A stretch of DNA of 64,000 nt from contig JABANP010000274.1 in the NCBI GenBank assembly GCA_013115135.1, positions 1-64,000 of the forward strand, given 5' to 3'. The notes below the pieces were generated by a model. It was not told the DNA's origin, did no database searches, and saw only the letters and a program-made list of their open reading frames with translations. The position numbers and the translations under genes are program-made. The stretch comes from Perkinsus olseni (Eukaryota > Perkinsozoa > Perkinsida > Perkinsidae). This document shows, piece after piece, positions 55,341 to 64,000 of this stretch; position 1 is the stretch's first letter; the number at the start of each line of letters is the position of its first letter.

Positions 55341-56129
55341 CTATGGTCTGCCGTTGCGTAGGAGTGGGGTTGTGGTCGGACTATGCACCAAGTTGACACC
55401 CAAGTAGCTATCAAGCACGAAGGTGATAACATCCGCTACGGGGTCGTAGCCCAAGTTCATGTAGAAGAAGTCTCTGGAGAGACCAGGAAATCTTCCATGG
55501 AGACGAAATAAGTCCGATTCGGAAAGCTCTACGCGGACCATGCTTGAGCTCAGCATGAGGAAAGCCGGGTCAAGCAGCGAACTGTAATCTCTCTCACCAA
55601 ACCTGATGTGATAATGGACGCGATCTCTCCCACCAACTTGCTTGAACTCCATCGTCATAGACAAGCCTCCATCCTGAACCCTGTATACACCGGAAGGTTT
55701 AGTAACATCAGTGACCGGCCCGGCGTCCTCTGCTGGGTCGCTCTCGTGAAGGACCTCGAAAGCATCCCCAGTGGCCACCATAGTCACGCGATTCTTCACG
55801 GGATCGTAGCCGAACACGGTATAGCCCTCACGCGAGAACTGTCCGGGATGATATTGCTCCCAGTATTGCTGTTGCTGCTCGTCAACAGTGACACGTATCA
55901 GAGAACTGCTGATCATAGCAATTGGGTAGGAGTTCATACTCTTCGAGTCAAGCATAGGACTGCGGATATTGTACTTAACCCTGTCGTTCTCGAGGAACTC
56001 GAGCTCAGCGCTGATAGACGCGGTTGTGTAGTTCCTCGGAGTATACAGACCCAGAGGCTTCGCGACGTCGGCGGTGACAACCCCAGAGAGAATGAACAGG
56101 AAAGATGAAGCCGAAGTGAAGCTGACCAT
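55341..56129 (-). CDS. Secreted protein with an internal duplication
   Basis: A single-exon 262-residue frame from the ATG at 56129. MVSFTSASSFLFILSGVVTA is a clear signal peptide. Two related halves follow: the first from KPLGLYTPRNYT, the second from KPSGVYRVQDGG. Each is about 110 residues and contains a VxYxIR strand, a SSSxxRV strand and GYDPVxxxxT near its end. A Q-rich turn (DEQQQQYW) lies in the first half. No cysteine framework or enzyme motif is visible. I do not recognise a named domain; two-lobed beta-rich secreted proteins of this style are known to me from Perkinsus-type genomes, which is recollection only. Confidence 0.75.
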   Translation of the reverse strand: MVSFTSASSFLFILSGVVTADVAKPLGLYTPRNYTTASISAELEFLENDRVKYNIRSPMLDSKSMNSYPIAMISSSLIRVTVDEQQQQYWEQYHPGQFSREGYTVFGYDPVKNRVTMVATGDAFEVLHESDPAEDAGPVTDVTKPSGVYRVQDGGLSMTMEFKQVGGRDRVHYHIRFGERDYSSLLDPAFLMLSSSMVRVELSESDLFRLHGRFPGLSRDFFYMNLGYDPVADVITFVLDSYLGVNLVHSPTTTPLLRNGRP

Positions 56130-59061
56130 TGTTAATCAGAAACTGAAAATGCCCAATCGCCATGCTTTTCAGCCCAAGCGTGTGCGCAATTCACTTCGAA
56201 TATGTGTAGATGTGTCGCCCGCACAATAGTGGAGCACATCATGTGCTACTCGACACTGGTAGCCCATGTGAGGCAAAGAGAAGATAATCTCTCGAGTTCG
56301 GCCAGTTTTGCGCTACAGCACTATCGATCGCGTCACATTGTGTAGGCCAACTCGCACGCGTGAACATGCGCCACTCGTCACGTAAAAGAGACGATATCAC
56401 ATCCCTTTCTGGGAGTCATGAAATAACAAAGAAGATGGAAAATGGTTGGTACATAGAACATGAAGACCATAGACCATTGAACACAGAAGATAATGCGTCC
56501 ACACAGGTAACCTAGGACAAATACGAAGGGCGCACAAGGAGACAGAAAAGAGACTGTATGGCGTGACACCGAGCAGCGAGGCTCGCAAAAGGGACATCTA
56601 GGGCCTGAACACTCTTAGGGTCGCAGATCAACACTCAAGCTGACACACTATGTACACTTAAATGTTGATCAGTACCGTTCCCATTTCGGTGACGGCATTG
56701 CCATCGACGACAGCCTGTCGTTTATTATATAACGGAGAAGTCCTGCCCACATATGGTTCATTGTCCGGCTTTCGCTATGACGTGCATGCGTACGCGAAAT
56801 GGATGGTCTATGGAACCTCGTCCCTCCTCGCATCCGAAACTCCCGTGCTGCGGAGGTTCAAGTTGAACCGTTCAACCATCGAGCTTGGAAATGTGAAAGG
56901 TGAGTGGCCCTGCTCTGACCTGTTCAACTCTCGTCGGCATCAGAGCCAGCAGACTGACGGACAGTTGTGTCTGCAACCAACTAGTTGTTGCGAGTCACCG
57001 CGGTTCAGTGGGACACGACTCCACACCCGGTCTAGGTGTGCCCGTGACTTATTCCCTGCAGCCGGAATCAAGGATAATGAGTAATCTAGGGCGATTGTCG
57101 GCACGGCCATTCATGAGGTTTGAGATCGCTCGGCGCGATTTGAGAATAAATTTCCTATATTCTTCCAATTATTTCCTATATTTTCCCTTTATTCCTATTT
57201 ATTTCAATTCGAGAAAAAAGTCGGACTTTCGGTGGGCCAACGACCCTGTGGAGGAAGTTGCCGAGTAGATAGGCCGCTTGAAGGATAACTCAACACACAC
57301 AGTGCTGACAAGTCTGAACTTAACTATCTATATACAGTGTGGCGACCCCACTAGCGTGCTAGCGTCAGGCTAAAGGGTGCTCCACACACAAATGGAGACA
57401 ACTACACAAAAAGAGACGTAACAGTTCTCACAGACCCTGCGTTCGAAGAGAGGCTCTCTTAGCGAGCTTCTAGGACGGAAGTCCTGGCTATGCAAAGGGG
57501 TCGTGGAAACTCGACTCATTACAGATTGTGTATCACAGTGTCGCTGCGACACTGTCGCAACTCATTTTTCCCATCTATGAACTACAGGCTATAATCATGC
57601 ATCGCTGACGAAGCGCTACCTGATCCTCGAAAGCTTGAGCGATGCAAACAAATATTTCGACTTATGCCAAATCAGACGTGAACAGAGCAATCCTCACTGG
57701 CAGTGCAGATCACCCGATACTGCCGGCTCACCCGCAGTGTCTCATTGCGGGTGCAGCGGCAATAGCGACCCGGCGTTCGATTCAAATCCGGTTCGAATCT
57801 CTCGGGCTGATTTCTGGAGAGCGAGTCTTCAAAGCTCTCTCCTCTGTAGTTCGTAATTCGGTCCGGGTATGTTGTTCACCGACGTCCAGTGCACCTGTAC
57901 AGCATAGGCTATACTGAAAACTCAAGCGTAGTATGAAGCATAAAAGCTCAACTTGTCTGATAAGTCTTATCGTCTTCAAGTTCGTCGACCCGGAGAGGAA
58001 GTTATGCCTCACTTTTGTGTAGTAGGCGTTTTGGTTGACGAGTAAGTCAACTGCAACACAAGGTCCCCACGACATCAGTCCTGTGTACCGTATACCGATG
58101 AACATGCATAGAGCGCATCCCATATTGCGCGCCACGGAAATTGAGGTTGGATATTTTCAAGTTGGATTTTAATCTTTAATTTGAGGTTCGAGTAACTCGA
58201 ATCGAGTTTTTCTTTGAATATCTCCCCAGGATCCTGTCACGCGAATTCCAACTTGTGTTTTTTTAAATTTTTCGAAAGCGAAGTGGTATCTTTATAATTT
58301 GATCTTGAAAATTCCACTTTGAAATGAAGCGTTTAAAAATGAAGTTTCCTCTTTTCAAATTTCGAAAAGAGTATTTGAGTTGAGGTTCCATCCTTTCCAC
58401 TTGAGGTGAAAATGGTGTAGAGCATGAAACGCTGAAAAGTGCGTTAGCGGGTAAACTTTACCCGGTAAAGCCAACCGCGGACTCCCGTCTGATCGATTCA
58501 CTTAAATCGCTCCGAGGCCCCAAAACCGCATTAATTTTCAACGTTAACGACCGTCCTGTGGAGATTAGGATTGCTCCTTGGGCAATATTGTATTCGATTA
58601 TATTCCACCATTTCATATGTTTTTCACAATTTCCACTCTTTCGTCGAATTTCATCGCTATCCATGTCTGAAATTTCTGAAATTTCCTCGAGCGGAGAGTT
58701 CAGGAATTTGAACTTCCGAAAACCCTGATTTGTCGCGAATCCGAACACCATTTCGGGCTGTTCTCTGAGGAAAAAGTCTTCGAGGAGACCGTCTCCTCCG
58801 TTCAGGGCTCGGTTCGGGTATGTTGGTGAGTGATCACCCAATGGTCACCGACGTCTGGTGCTCCTGTATTGAAAACTCAAGCGAACACTGAAATAAGAAA
58901 GTTCATATTATCTGTTGAGTTCCATCGTCGGCCCGGAGAGGACGCTAGGCAAGCCCAGCAACAACTTAGCGAATGAGTACACCAGTGGCGATGGACTCGA
59001 AAGACTCGAAGGGTTCTGTTTCATCAAAGTTGCCTTTTACCATATGGTATATTTGGTATCT
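56130..59061. other. Intergenic with family flank remnants
   Basis: 57700-57985 is a family 3' flank (TGCGGGTGCAGCGGCAATAG, GAAAACTCAAGCGTAGTATG) with no gene beside it. 58740-58950 is the 3' flank of copy 4. 58140-58440 is AT-rich. An AT-rich block at 57150-57230 resembles 46.5 kb. No other gene is supported. Confidence 0.5.
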
Positions 59062-59697
59062 CTAGCCTACAACCCATTCTTCTTTCTCTTTGAACCATTC
59101 TTTCGTCACCTGCACTGATTGCGCGGTGAACAACCTCACTTTGCCAGAGTGGCTCGTGGCCGAGGCGTCGGAGTGGAGGATCAACTGGCCGGTGTTAGCC
59201 CAACCTCTCACATTGTATTTCCCGTTGCTAGCCTTCTCTCCATTGGGTAAGCAAACATAAATCCTTGATGGGATCTCGATATTGGATATGCCCCCGAATC
59301 TCCCCTCACAGTCGATATCTCTGCCACCCAGATTCCACCAAGCGTACACGCCTTCCTCTTCAGCATCTAGGTTGAGCTTACCACTGATATTCAGTGAAAC
59401 AACCACAATCGACGTACCCTCCGGGCCATCAGCCAACGTGTTGAACTGCAGCTTCAAATCGCCGTTGCGTCCAGGCATGTTACTCTCGATTATGATCCCA
59501 GTGCTCTCCTGGTGAACTCCATGCGAGTTATAACCCTCCATGTTGTATATGCAGGCCCCCTTCCGTACACGAATAGAATCACCATGCTTTGCTGGACCAG
59601 ATCCCCCGTTGCAACCCTCGGGATAGTCAGCAGTGACAGACAAAGGTTCGGCATGGACAGTCCGAGTGTCCTTCCCGACACCGCCCATGTTACTCAT
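59062..59697 (-). CDS. Secreted family protein, copy 4, truncated at both ends
   Basis: 211 codons. The body is intact (VTADYPEGCNGGSGPAKHGD, GVYAWWNLGGRDIDCE, IPSRIYVCLPNG), but the signal segment is missing. The frame starts MSNMGGVGKDTRTVHAEP, and the first ATG lies in a repeat also present at 22.09-22.2 kb. The stop falls about 20 residues earlier than in copy 2, at the tryptophan of the AWRYDIYH-equivalent block. Without a signal peptide it would not be secreted, so it is probably a pseudogene. Confidence 0.7.
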   Translation of the reverse strand: MSNMGGVGKDTRTVHAEPLSVTADYPEGCNGGSGPAKHGDSIRVRKGACIYNMEGYNSHGVHQESTGIIIESNMPGRNGDLKLQFNTLADGPEGTSIVVVSLNISGKLNLDAEEEGVYAWWNLGGRDIDCEGRFGGISNIEIPSRIYVCLPNGEKASNGKYNVRGWANTGQLILHSDASATSHSGKVRLFTAQSVQVTKEWFKEKEEWVVG

Positions 59698-59803
59698 TGC
59701 GCGCCGATCATCTTGTGCATGCGTGCATAGCCAATACTCCCGCCTCCCGAATAGATCCAGATAGAAGACTTTATACTCCTTCTCGCCTTGCGTTGACTAT
59801 GAG
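59684..59803. repeat. Repeat block, second copy of 22.09 kb
   Basis: Matches 22090-22205 and ends at GTTGACTATG, exactly where the tyrosine-recombinase element begins (59805). It replaces the 5' end of family copy 4. Confidence 0.8.
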
Positions 59804-59804
59804 C

Positions 59805-59956
59805 TACAACTCTCGTACGCTTCTCTGACACTATCCCGCCCTCGAATGTGCTAACGCAATTCACCCACCCTTGGCAACATGTAACTTGCTACTGGTGCTG
59901 GGGTGGGCTATCACTCAGCCACTCAGTGTCTCCTTGACACCCCAGCAACCACCTCC
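59805..59956 (-). repeat. Split direct repeat B2
   Basis: Identical over 152 bases to 60130-60281. It marks the 3' terminus of the retroelement. Confidence 0.9.
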
Positions 59957-60129
59957 TAACTACTTAAAAAAAAATACAATGGTGGACACACAGTCAACTG
60001 AGGAACATTACTACTCTCCGGCATAACACTGCCTCCTCTCGTTGGCCGCTCCGCTAGCCGTGCAACTAGCGCTCGCCCGATCTCTTCGTCGCTACTGAGT
60101 TGTACTCTACAACACTGCGTGTTCTGCCA

Positions 60130-60281
60130 TACAACTCTCGTACGCTTCTCTGACACTATCCCGCCCTCGAATGTGCTAACGCAATTCACCCACCCTTGGC
60201 AACATGTAACTTGCTACTGGTGCTGGGGTGGGCTATCACTCAGCCACTCAGTGTCTCCTTGACACCCCAGCAACCACCTCC
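60130..60281 (-). repeat. Split direct repeat B1
   Basis: Identical to 59805-59956. It lies 20 bases after the recombinase stop codon. Confidence 0.9.
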
Positions 60282-60300
60282 CAACGTCGTCCGACGCAAG

Positions 60301-61590
60301 TTACTGTAGCCATTGGGTGACACTTGGACTTATCAACCACGAGTCTTCACACTCTTCATATCCTTCTACCAACCACTGCTCTTCTCCACCGGAGCCCTCC
60401 GGATCCTTCCCAACTGGATCCCTTCCTTCCGTTCGCTGCACCCTACCCTTGGTACACTCCTCACCTTCACTCTGCTCTGACTCCTCCTCGCTGCGTTCGA
60501 CACTCACCCGTGCCGCTCCTGTGGGATCATCCTTGTTCAACCCCGTATTCCATACCCTCCTCGAATACTCCGGGCTATCCTCAATGTACACATCTCTGGC
60601 ATATCTGTCTATCACATTCGATTTCCACCTTCCGTAGAGTTGTACTCGGAATCTCTCCACTCCGGCCCGTAACATCCACTGTGTTCCGCCTACCCTCATA
60701 CTGTGTAGGCCATACCCCTCATTCTCCCGGATACCGATGTGTTTCAGATCCTTTCGCATGAGCCTGAGCAGTGACCCCTTCTTCCATTGCTTCCCCTCCT
60801 GGTCTACAAACAGGGGGTCATCCGGTCTCGCCTCCTGACGTCTTCTATACTCGATGACGAACTCTGCATTGTGCACCGGGCACACCAGCGTCCCCGCAAC
60901 CCCGTCTGAACAGATGCATCCGTGTTCTCGAGCGACTCCTTCCCCTCTTGGATCCGTTTTGGACTCCGCCACCGTCACCTGAATCACGTCACCACCCCCC
61001 TTCCGACTTACTCGTTCAACATCCTTGCATCGCAGCGATACCACTTCATCCCCGCGGAGCAGGAACCAACAGGCTATCGTATACAAACACACTCTCAGCC
61101 TAGCCTGCTTCCCTTTCACCTCCTTGTGAAGTGATATGAGAGTTTCCAACGTTATTGGTGCTACTCCCTTACTCGGTCCCTGTCCCCTCGTGGCCGCTCT
61201 CTTGAACCGCTTTATCATTCTTCGATCCCTCTCAGTAATCTCGAACCCACGTATCTCGTTCTCCGCGACCACAGCATCCACATACTGGGGTATTGACTTG
61301 TAGTTCGCAGCTGCTAACACCGCGACGAAACATTCCACCTTCGACGCGTCCACAGGGAAAGCCTCCCAGTTTACTACTCTTCCAGCCATAACTTCTTCAT
61401 ACTTCTTCACCCTAGATTTGTTCGATAACTTGGTAGAGTCAGCATAAACTCTCGCCCTCAGCTCCTCTACGGCGTGCGTCATCGCGACATCGTCGGCAGC
61501 ATTTACTATTCTTGCCACCGCCTTACCATCGCCTCTCCTCTCCCTCGGTGACATGGGAAGGTCAACTGCTGCACCCAGGAACAATGCCAC
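60301..61590 (-). CDS. Tyrosine recombinase of the retroelement
   Basis: 429 codons when opened at GTG 61590; the first ATG is at 61554. It catalyses integration of the circular DNA intermediate without target duplication. Visible catalytic set: R179 in CWFLLRGDE, K211 in AESKTDP, H296 and R299 in HSMRVGG, W322 in GRWKS and the nucleophile Y330 in DRYARDVY. A CxC...CPxH cluster (residues 225-240) may bind zinc. The C-terminal 90 residues are acidic and low-complexity. The frame is undamaged, so the enzyme may be active. Confidence 0.92.
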   Translation of the reverse strand: MALFLGAAVDLPMSPRERRGDGKAVARIVNAADDVAMTHAVEELRARVYADSTKLSNKSRVKKYEEVMAGRVVNWEAFPVDASKVECFVAVLAAANYKSIPQYVDAVVAENEIRGFEITERDRRMIKRFKRAATRGQGPSKGVAPITLETLISLHKEVKGKQARLRVCLYTIACWFLLRGDEVVSLRCKDVERVSRKGGGDVIQVTVAESKTDPRGEGVAREHGCICSDGVAGTLVCPVHNAEFVIEYRRRQEARPDDPLFVDQEGKQWKKGSLLRLMRKDLKHIGIRENEGYGLHSMRVGGTQWMLRAGVERFRVQLYGRWKSNVIDRYARDVYIEDSPEYSRRVWNTGLNKDDPTGAARVSVERSEEESEQSEGEECTKGRVQRTEGRDPVGKDPEGSGGEEQWLVEGYEECEDSWLISPSVTQWLQ

Positions 61591-61950
61591 TCACACTTAC
61601 GCTTAACACCTACTATCGATAACTACCATGTTGGTAGTACCATCCACCCTAGAAACACTTCCACCCGCCAAACCTGCCTCACAGGCCACGCCTGCGCAGG
61701 CCCGACGTGTTTCAGGCCTAGAACTAGATGCGCAGCATCGAAAATTGCCCCTGTCAACCGAAGTTCTGTTCATAGCTCAACCTACCTTCACTAACTGAGT
61801 CGACGATCAACCGACGTACTCTGGCAATGTGTCAACGTCCCCCCTTCTTCTAGGAGACACCTACCACTAAACTTCTCGCCCAACTCGGGCGGCATCTAAA
61901 CTCACGTGCCAACTCGGCACCCAACACATCTATTACGCTAGAAGCTCAAA

Positions 61951-63978
61951 TTAGTTGTCCGCCTCTTCACGGACAGAGAGATGCCGGAACTTCCAGAAAT
62001 CTCCCTCTCGAAGCTCACACTGAGACTCTGTACAACCTTCCAGCTCCTTGGGGAACTTCGCTCCCTTAGACCGCCTACTTAACGCATCTGCCCACTCATT
62101 GGCGTGGCCTGCCACGTGTCGGTATTCTACATCCAGCCATCTGTTGTCCACCGCAGCGTCGTGAGCTAATTCCATCACCAATTTGTTTAGCCGTTCGCAT
62201 TTCCCTCTCCATCTAAGGGCCGACTGTATGGCCACTACTGAGTCTGACCACAGCCATATCTTCACACTCTGCGGTATCTCCTTCGACCACAATCGGAACG
62301 CAACTAAAATGGCCAAGAGCTCCATTGCATTCTGAAACCGGCATTCTCCCGGCTGAACCCGTAAATACTCCATATCTCCGCTCGTAATCTCGCTGCTGAA
62401 ATATTTCACCGGAACTTCATTCCACAACAACACCCCTCCAATACCCCAGGGAGAAGCGTCCACCACAACCGACACTTCGTTCGGATCACTGCTTCTCAAC
62501 GGGAAGTTTCTTACCACGTAAGCTTCACCATCCCCTTCAGACGCCTTCAGACAATCCTTCAGCACTCGATCCAAGAACCTCAATGACATGGTCACCGACG
62601 GAAGCTTGACCGCCCTCAACCCCTTGCCCGAGGCCATCCTTAGGGCCCGCCAAAGTGGTGCAATGAATGGAGTGAGTTGGGAACTCACTTGTGCTATCCA
62701 GCACAGGCGTCCACACACGCCCCGCAACAAACTCTCCCTAACATACTCAGTTTCCAGACACTCGTCAATCATTTGAAGGATGCCTCGCAGCTTCTGCTTG
62801 GGAACATATACCTTAATACCTTCTTTCGTCAATTCTAGTTCTCTCCCTATCCATCTAACCCGTCCTCCCAACTGTCCTTTTCGACAGGAAAACGGCAAGT
62901 TGAAGGTAGACCATAATAATATCGGCAGACACACCAGCTGTCTCCGTCGCCAAAGTTCTTCTGCCACTACTGAAATTACTGGGTCATCAACATATACGCT
63001 CAACCTTCCCTCCGCCCCTGAAGGACTCAGGACCAATTGACCCAGTCTCCCAAATAGAGCTGCTCCCCGAGCCCACAACAGTGGACTGGACCGAAATCCA
63101 AACTGCAGCACATTGTACAACATGTAGGACTCATCACAGCAGCAAATGTTAAAGGGACGCTCCGAACTACTGACCGGGAACAACTTGAACGCATCCCGGA
63201 AATCCAACACCCCGAACAACCCATCCGTCGGACACCTACCACTCCGCGCTGTGAGTTCCCTCCAATCCTCGACAACATCAGACACCCTAGGCAGCTGGAC
63301 TCTCTCCCTCACCCTGATCAACTCATTAATCTTACTCCGTTTGCCGTCGACCAACAACCTGTATCTCTTATTGCCCTCCGAATCCAATCCATCCTTCACC
63401 GCAAGGGCAACTTTGGAGACTACGAACGGCTCCCCTTTGAGCTCCCTTCGTAGCTCCTCCTGCGTCTTGAACTCCTCACAAAACCCCTTCTCTACTTCGG
63501 CGTTGAACAGCTTACGTAACTGCAGGGGATTAGCCTCAGCTGATTCATAGTTCCTAGGGCGCTCCCCAGCCTCCACGAAATGGACCACCTCCTCCCACAA
63601 TTCAGTCTCAATAAAGCCGTCCTCCTCATCACCATCAATCGGGAATATATCACACTGCTCTATATCTTCATTTATTCCCAACGGACACCCCTTCCCAGTG
63701 AGCCACGTGCACACTGCAGTATCCCAATCCCCTAGCGCCTCGGCTACCAACCGCACCAATCGCCCATGGATGGGGGAATACGGGGTCTGCCATTCCGCAT
63801 CCTCAAGCGATCCTCCACACACCACCAATATTCTCCTCGCTCGGCGAACAGTCTCTTCCTCAAACAAACAATCTACATCTTCACCTAGTCTACTTAAAGC
63901 TTTTTCTACAACATTAGTATCTAAAATGCTCAGAAACCCTTTCCTAATTCTCTCACCTACGATCCTTCCCCGCGGCAT
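61951..63978 (-). CDS. Reverse transcriptase / RNase H of the retroelement
   Basis: 675 residues from ATG 63978. RT motifs: LDFRDAFK at 258-265, QFGFRSSPL at 292-300 and the active site YVDD at 329-332. RNase H acidic residues: D507 (VVVDASPWG), E553 (AMELLAI), D579 (LWSDS) and D631 (WADALSR). The first 180 residues have no recognisable domain. Gag, if present, would lie to the right of the window. The frame is intact and all catalytic residues are present, pointing to recent activity. Confidence 0.93.
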   Translation of the reverse strand: MPRGRIVGERIRKGFLSILDTNVVEKALSRLGEDVDCLFEEETVRRARRILVVCGGSLEDAEWQTPYSPIHGRLVRLVAEALGDWDTAVCTWLTGKGCPLGINEDIEQCDIFPIDGDEEDGFIETELWEEVVHFVEAGERPRNYESAEANPLQLRKLFNAEVEKGFCEEFKTQEELRRELKGEPFVVSKVALAVKDGLDSEGNKRYRLLVDGKRSKINELIRVRERVQLPRVSDVVEDWRELTARSGRCPTDGLFGVLDFRDAFKLFPVSSSERPFNICCCDESYMLYNVLQFGFRSSPLLWARGAALFGRLGQLVLSPSGAEGRLSVYVDDPVISVVAEELWRRRQLVCLPILLWSTFNLPFSCRKGQLGGRVRWIGRELELTKEGIKVYVPKQKLRGILQMIDECLETEYVRESLLRGVCGRLCWIAQVSSQLTPFIAPLWRALRMASGKGLRAVKLPSVTMSLRFLDRVLKDCLKASEGDGEAYVVRNFPLRSSDPNEVSVVVDASPWGIGGVLLWNEVPVKYFSSEITSGDMEYLRVQPGECRFQNAMELLAILVAFRLWSKEIPQSVKIWLWSDSVVAIQSALRWRGKCERLNKLVMELAHDAAVDNRWLDVEYRHVAGHANEWADALSRRSKGAKFPKELEGCTESQCELREGDFWKFRHLSVREEADN

Positions 63979-64000
63979 AAACCTCGAGGACTCATATGCC

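Larger units (their letters stand above)
59805..64000 (-). mobile_element. Tyrosine-recombinase retroelement (DIRS/Ngaro group), left-truncated by window edge
   Basis: On the - strand the order is RT/RNase H (63978-61951), recombinase (61590-60301), then repeats. Two identical 152-base sequences, 60130-60281 and 59805-59956, are separated by 173 bases. This is the B1-A2-B2 arrangement of split direct repeats; A1 should lie beyond base 64000 at the 5' end. There is no integrase, chromodomain or LTR. The 361 bases between the frames hold no obvious gene. Confidence 0.88.

Noticed and set aside
1..64000. CRISPR arrays, rRNA genes, bacterial operons
   Set aside because: No regular short repeats with unique spacers, no rRNA signature, and the genes are spliced eukaryotic genes.

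Overview
The window is eukaryotic nuclear DNA from an intron-rich, flagellated protist. Evidence: GT-AG introns as short as 44-50 bases, a large axonemal WD40/coiled-coil gene (CFAP57-like), an SF-assemblin-like gene, SAR1, pelota, a papain-family protease and nuclear tRNA genes. The style of the secreted proteins, the dense short introns and the small genes between transposon debris fit a Perkinsus-like alveolate. That placement is inference, not proof.

Layout. 1-4.4 kb: coding-like fragments with no gene I can assemble. 4.45-7.63 kb (+): pelota/DOM34, 13 exons, with three frame disruptions in its 5' part. 7.9-10.5 kb: tRNA-Thr-derived SINE-like repeats and a small secreted Cys-rich gene (-). 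11.5-13.3 kb (-): secreted papain-like protease. 13.3-18.4 kb: mostly hairpins and degenerate repeats. 18.4-19.7 kb (-): multi-pass membrane protein. 21.7-35.4 kb (-): CFAP57-like gene whose introns hold two tRNA genes on the opposite strand, tRNA T-arm fragments and a recurrent GTATCTTAG palindromic element. 35.9-39.7 kb: compact block with an FAD oxidoreductase (-), SAR1 (+) and an SF-assemblin-like gene (+). 40-59.7 kb: four copies of a secreted lineage-specific protein (all -) separated by repeats, a small LTR element with target-site duplication, and a 262-residue secreted protein with an internal duplication. 59.8-64 kb: a tyrosine-recombinase retroelement (RT/RNase H plus recombinase) with Ngaro-style split direct repeats, running off the right edge.

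The most interesting theme is the make-up of the introns. Several introns in two unrelated genes consist largely of tRNA genes or tRNA T-arm fragments, mostly antisense and starting within about 12 bases of the 5' splice site. A second short palindromic motif (GTATCTTAG...) recurs inside introns and coincides exactly with splice sites in some of them. Both look like traces of recent intron gain.
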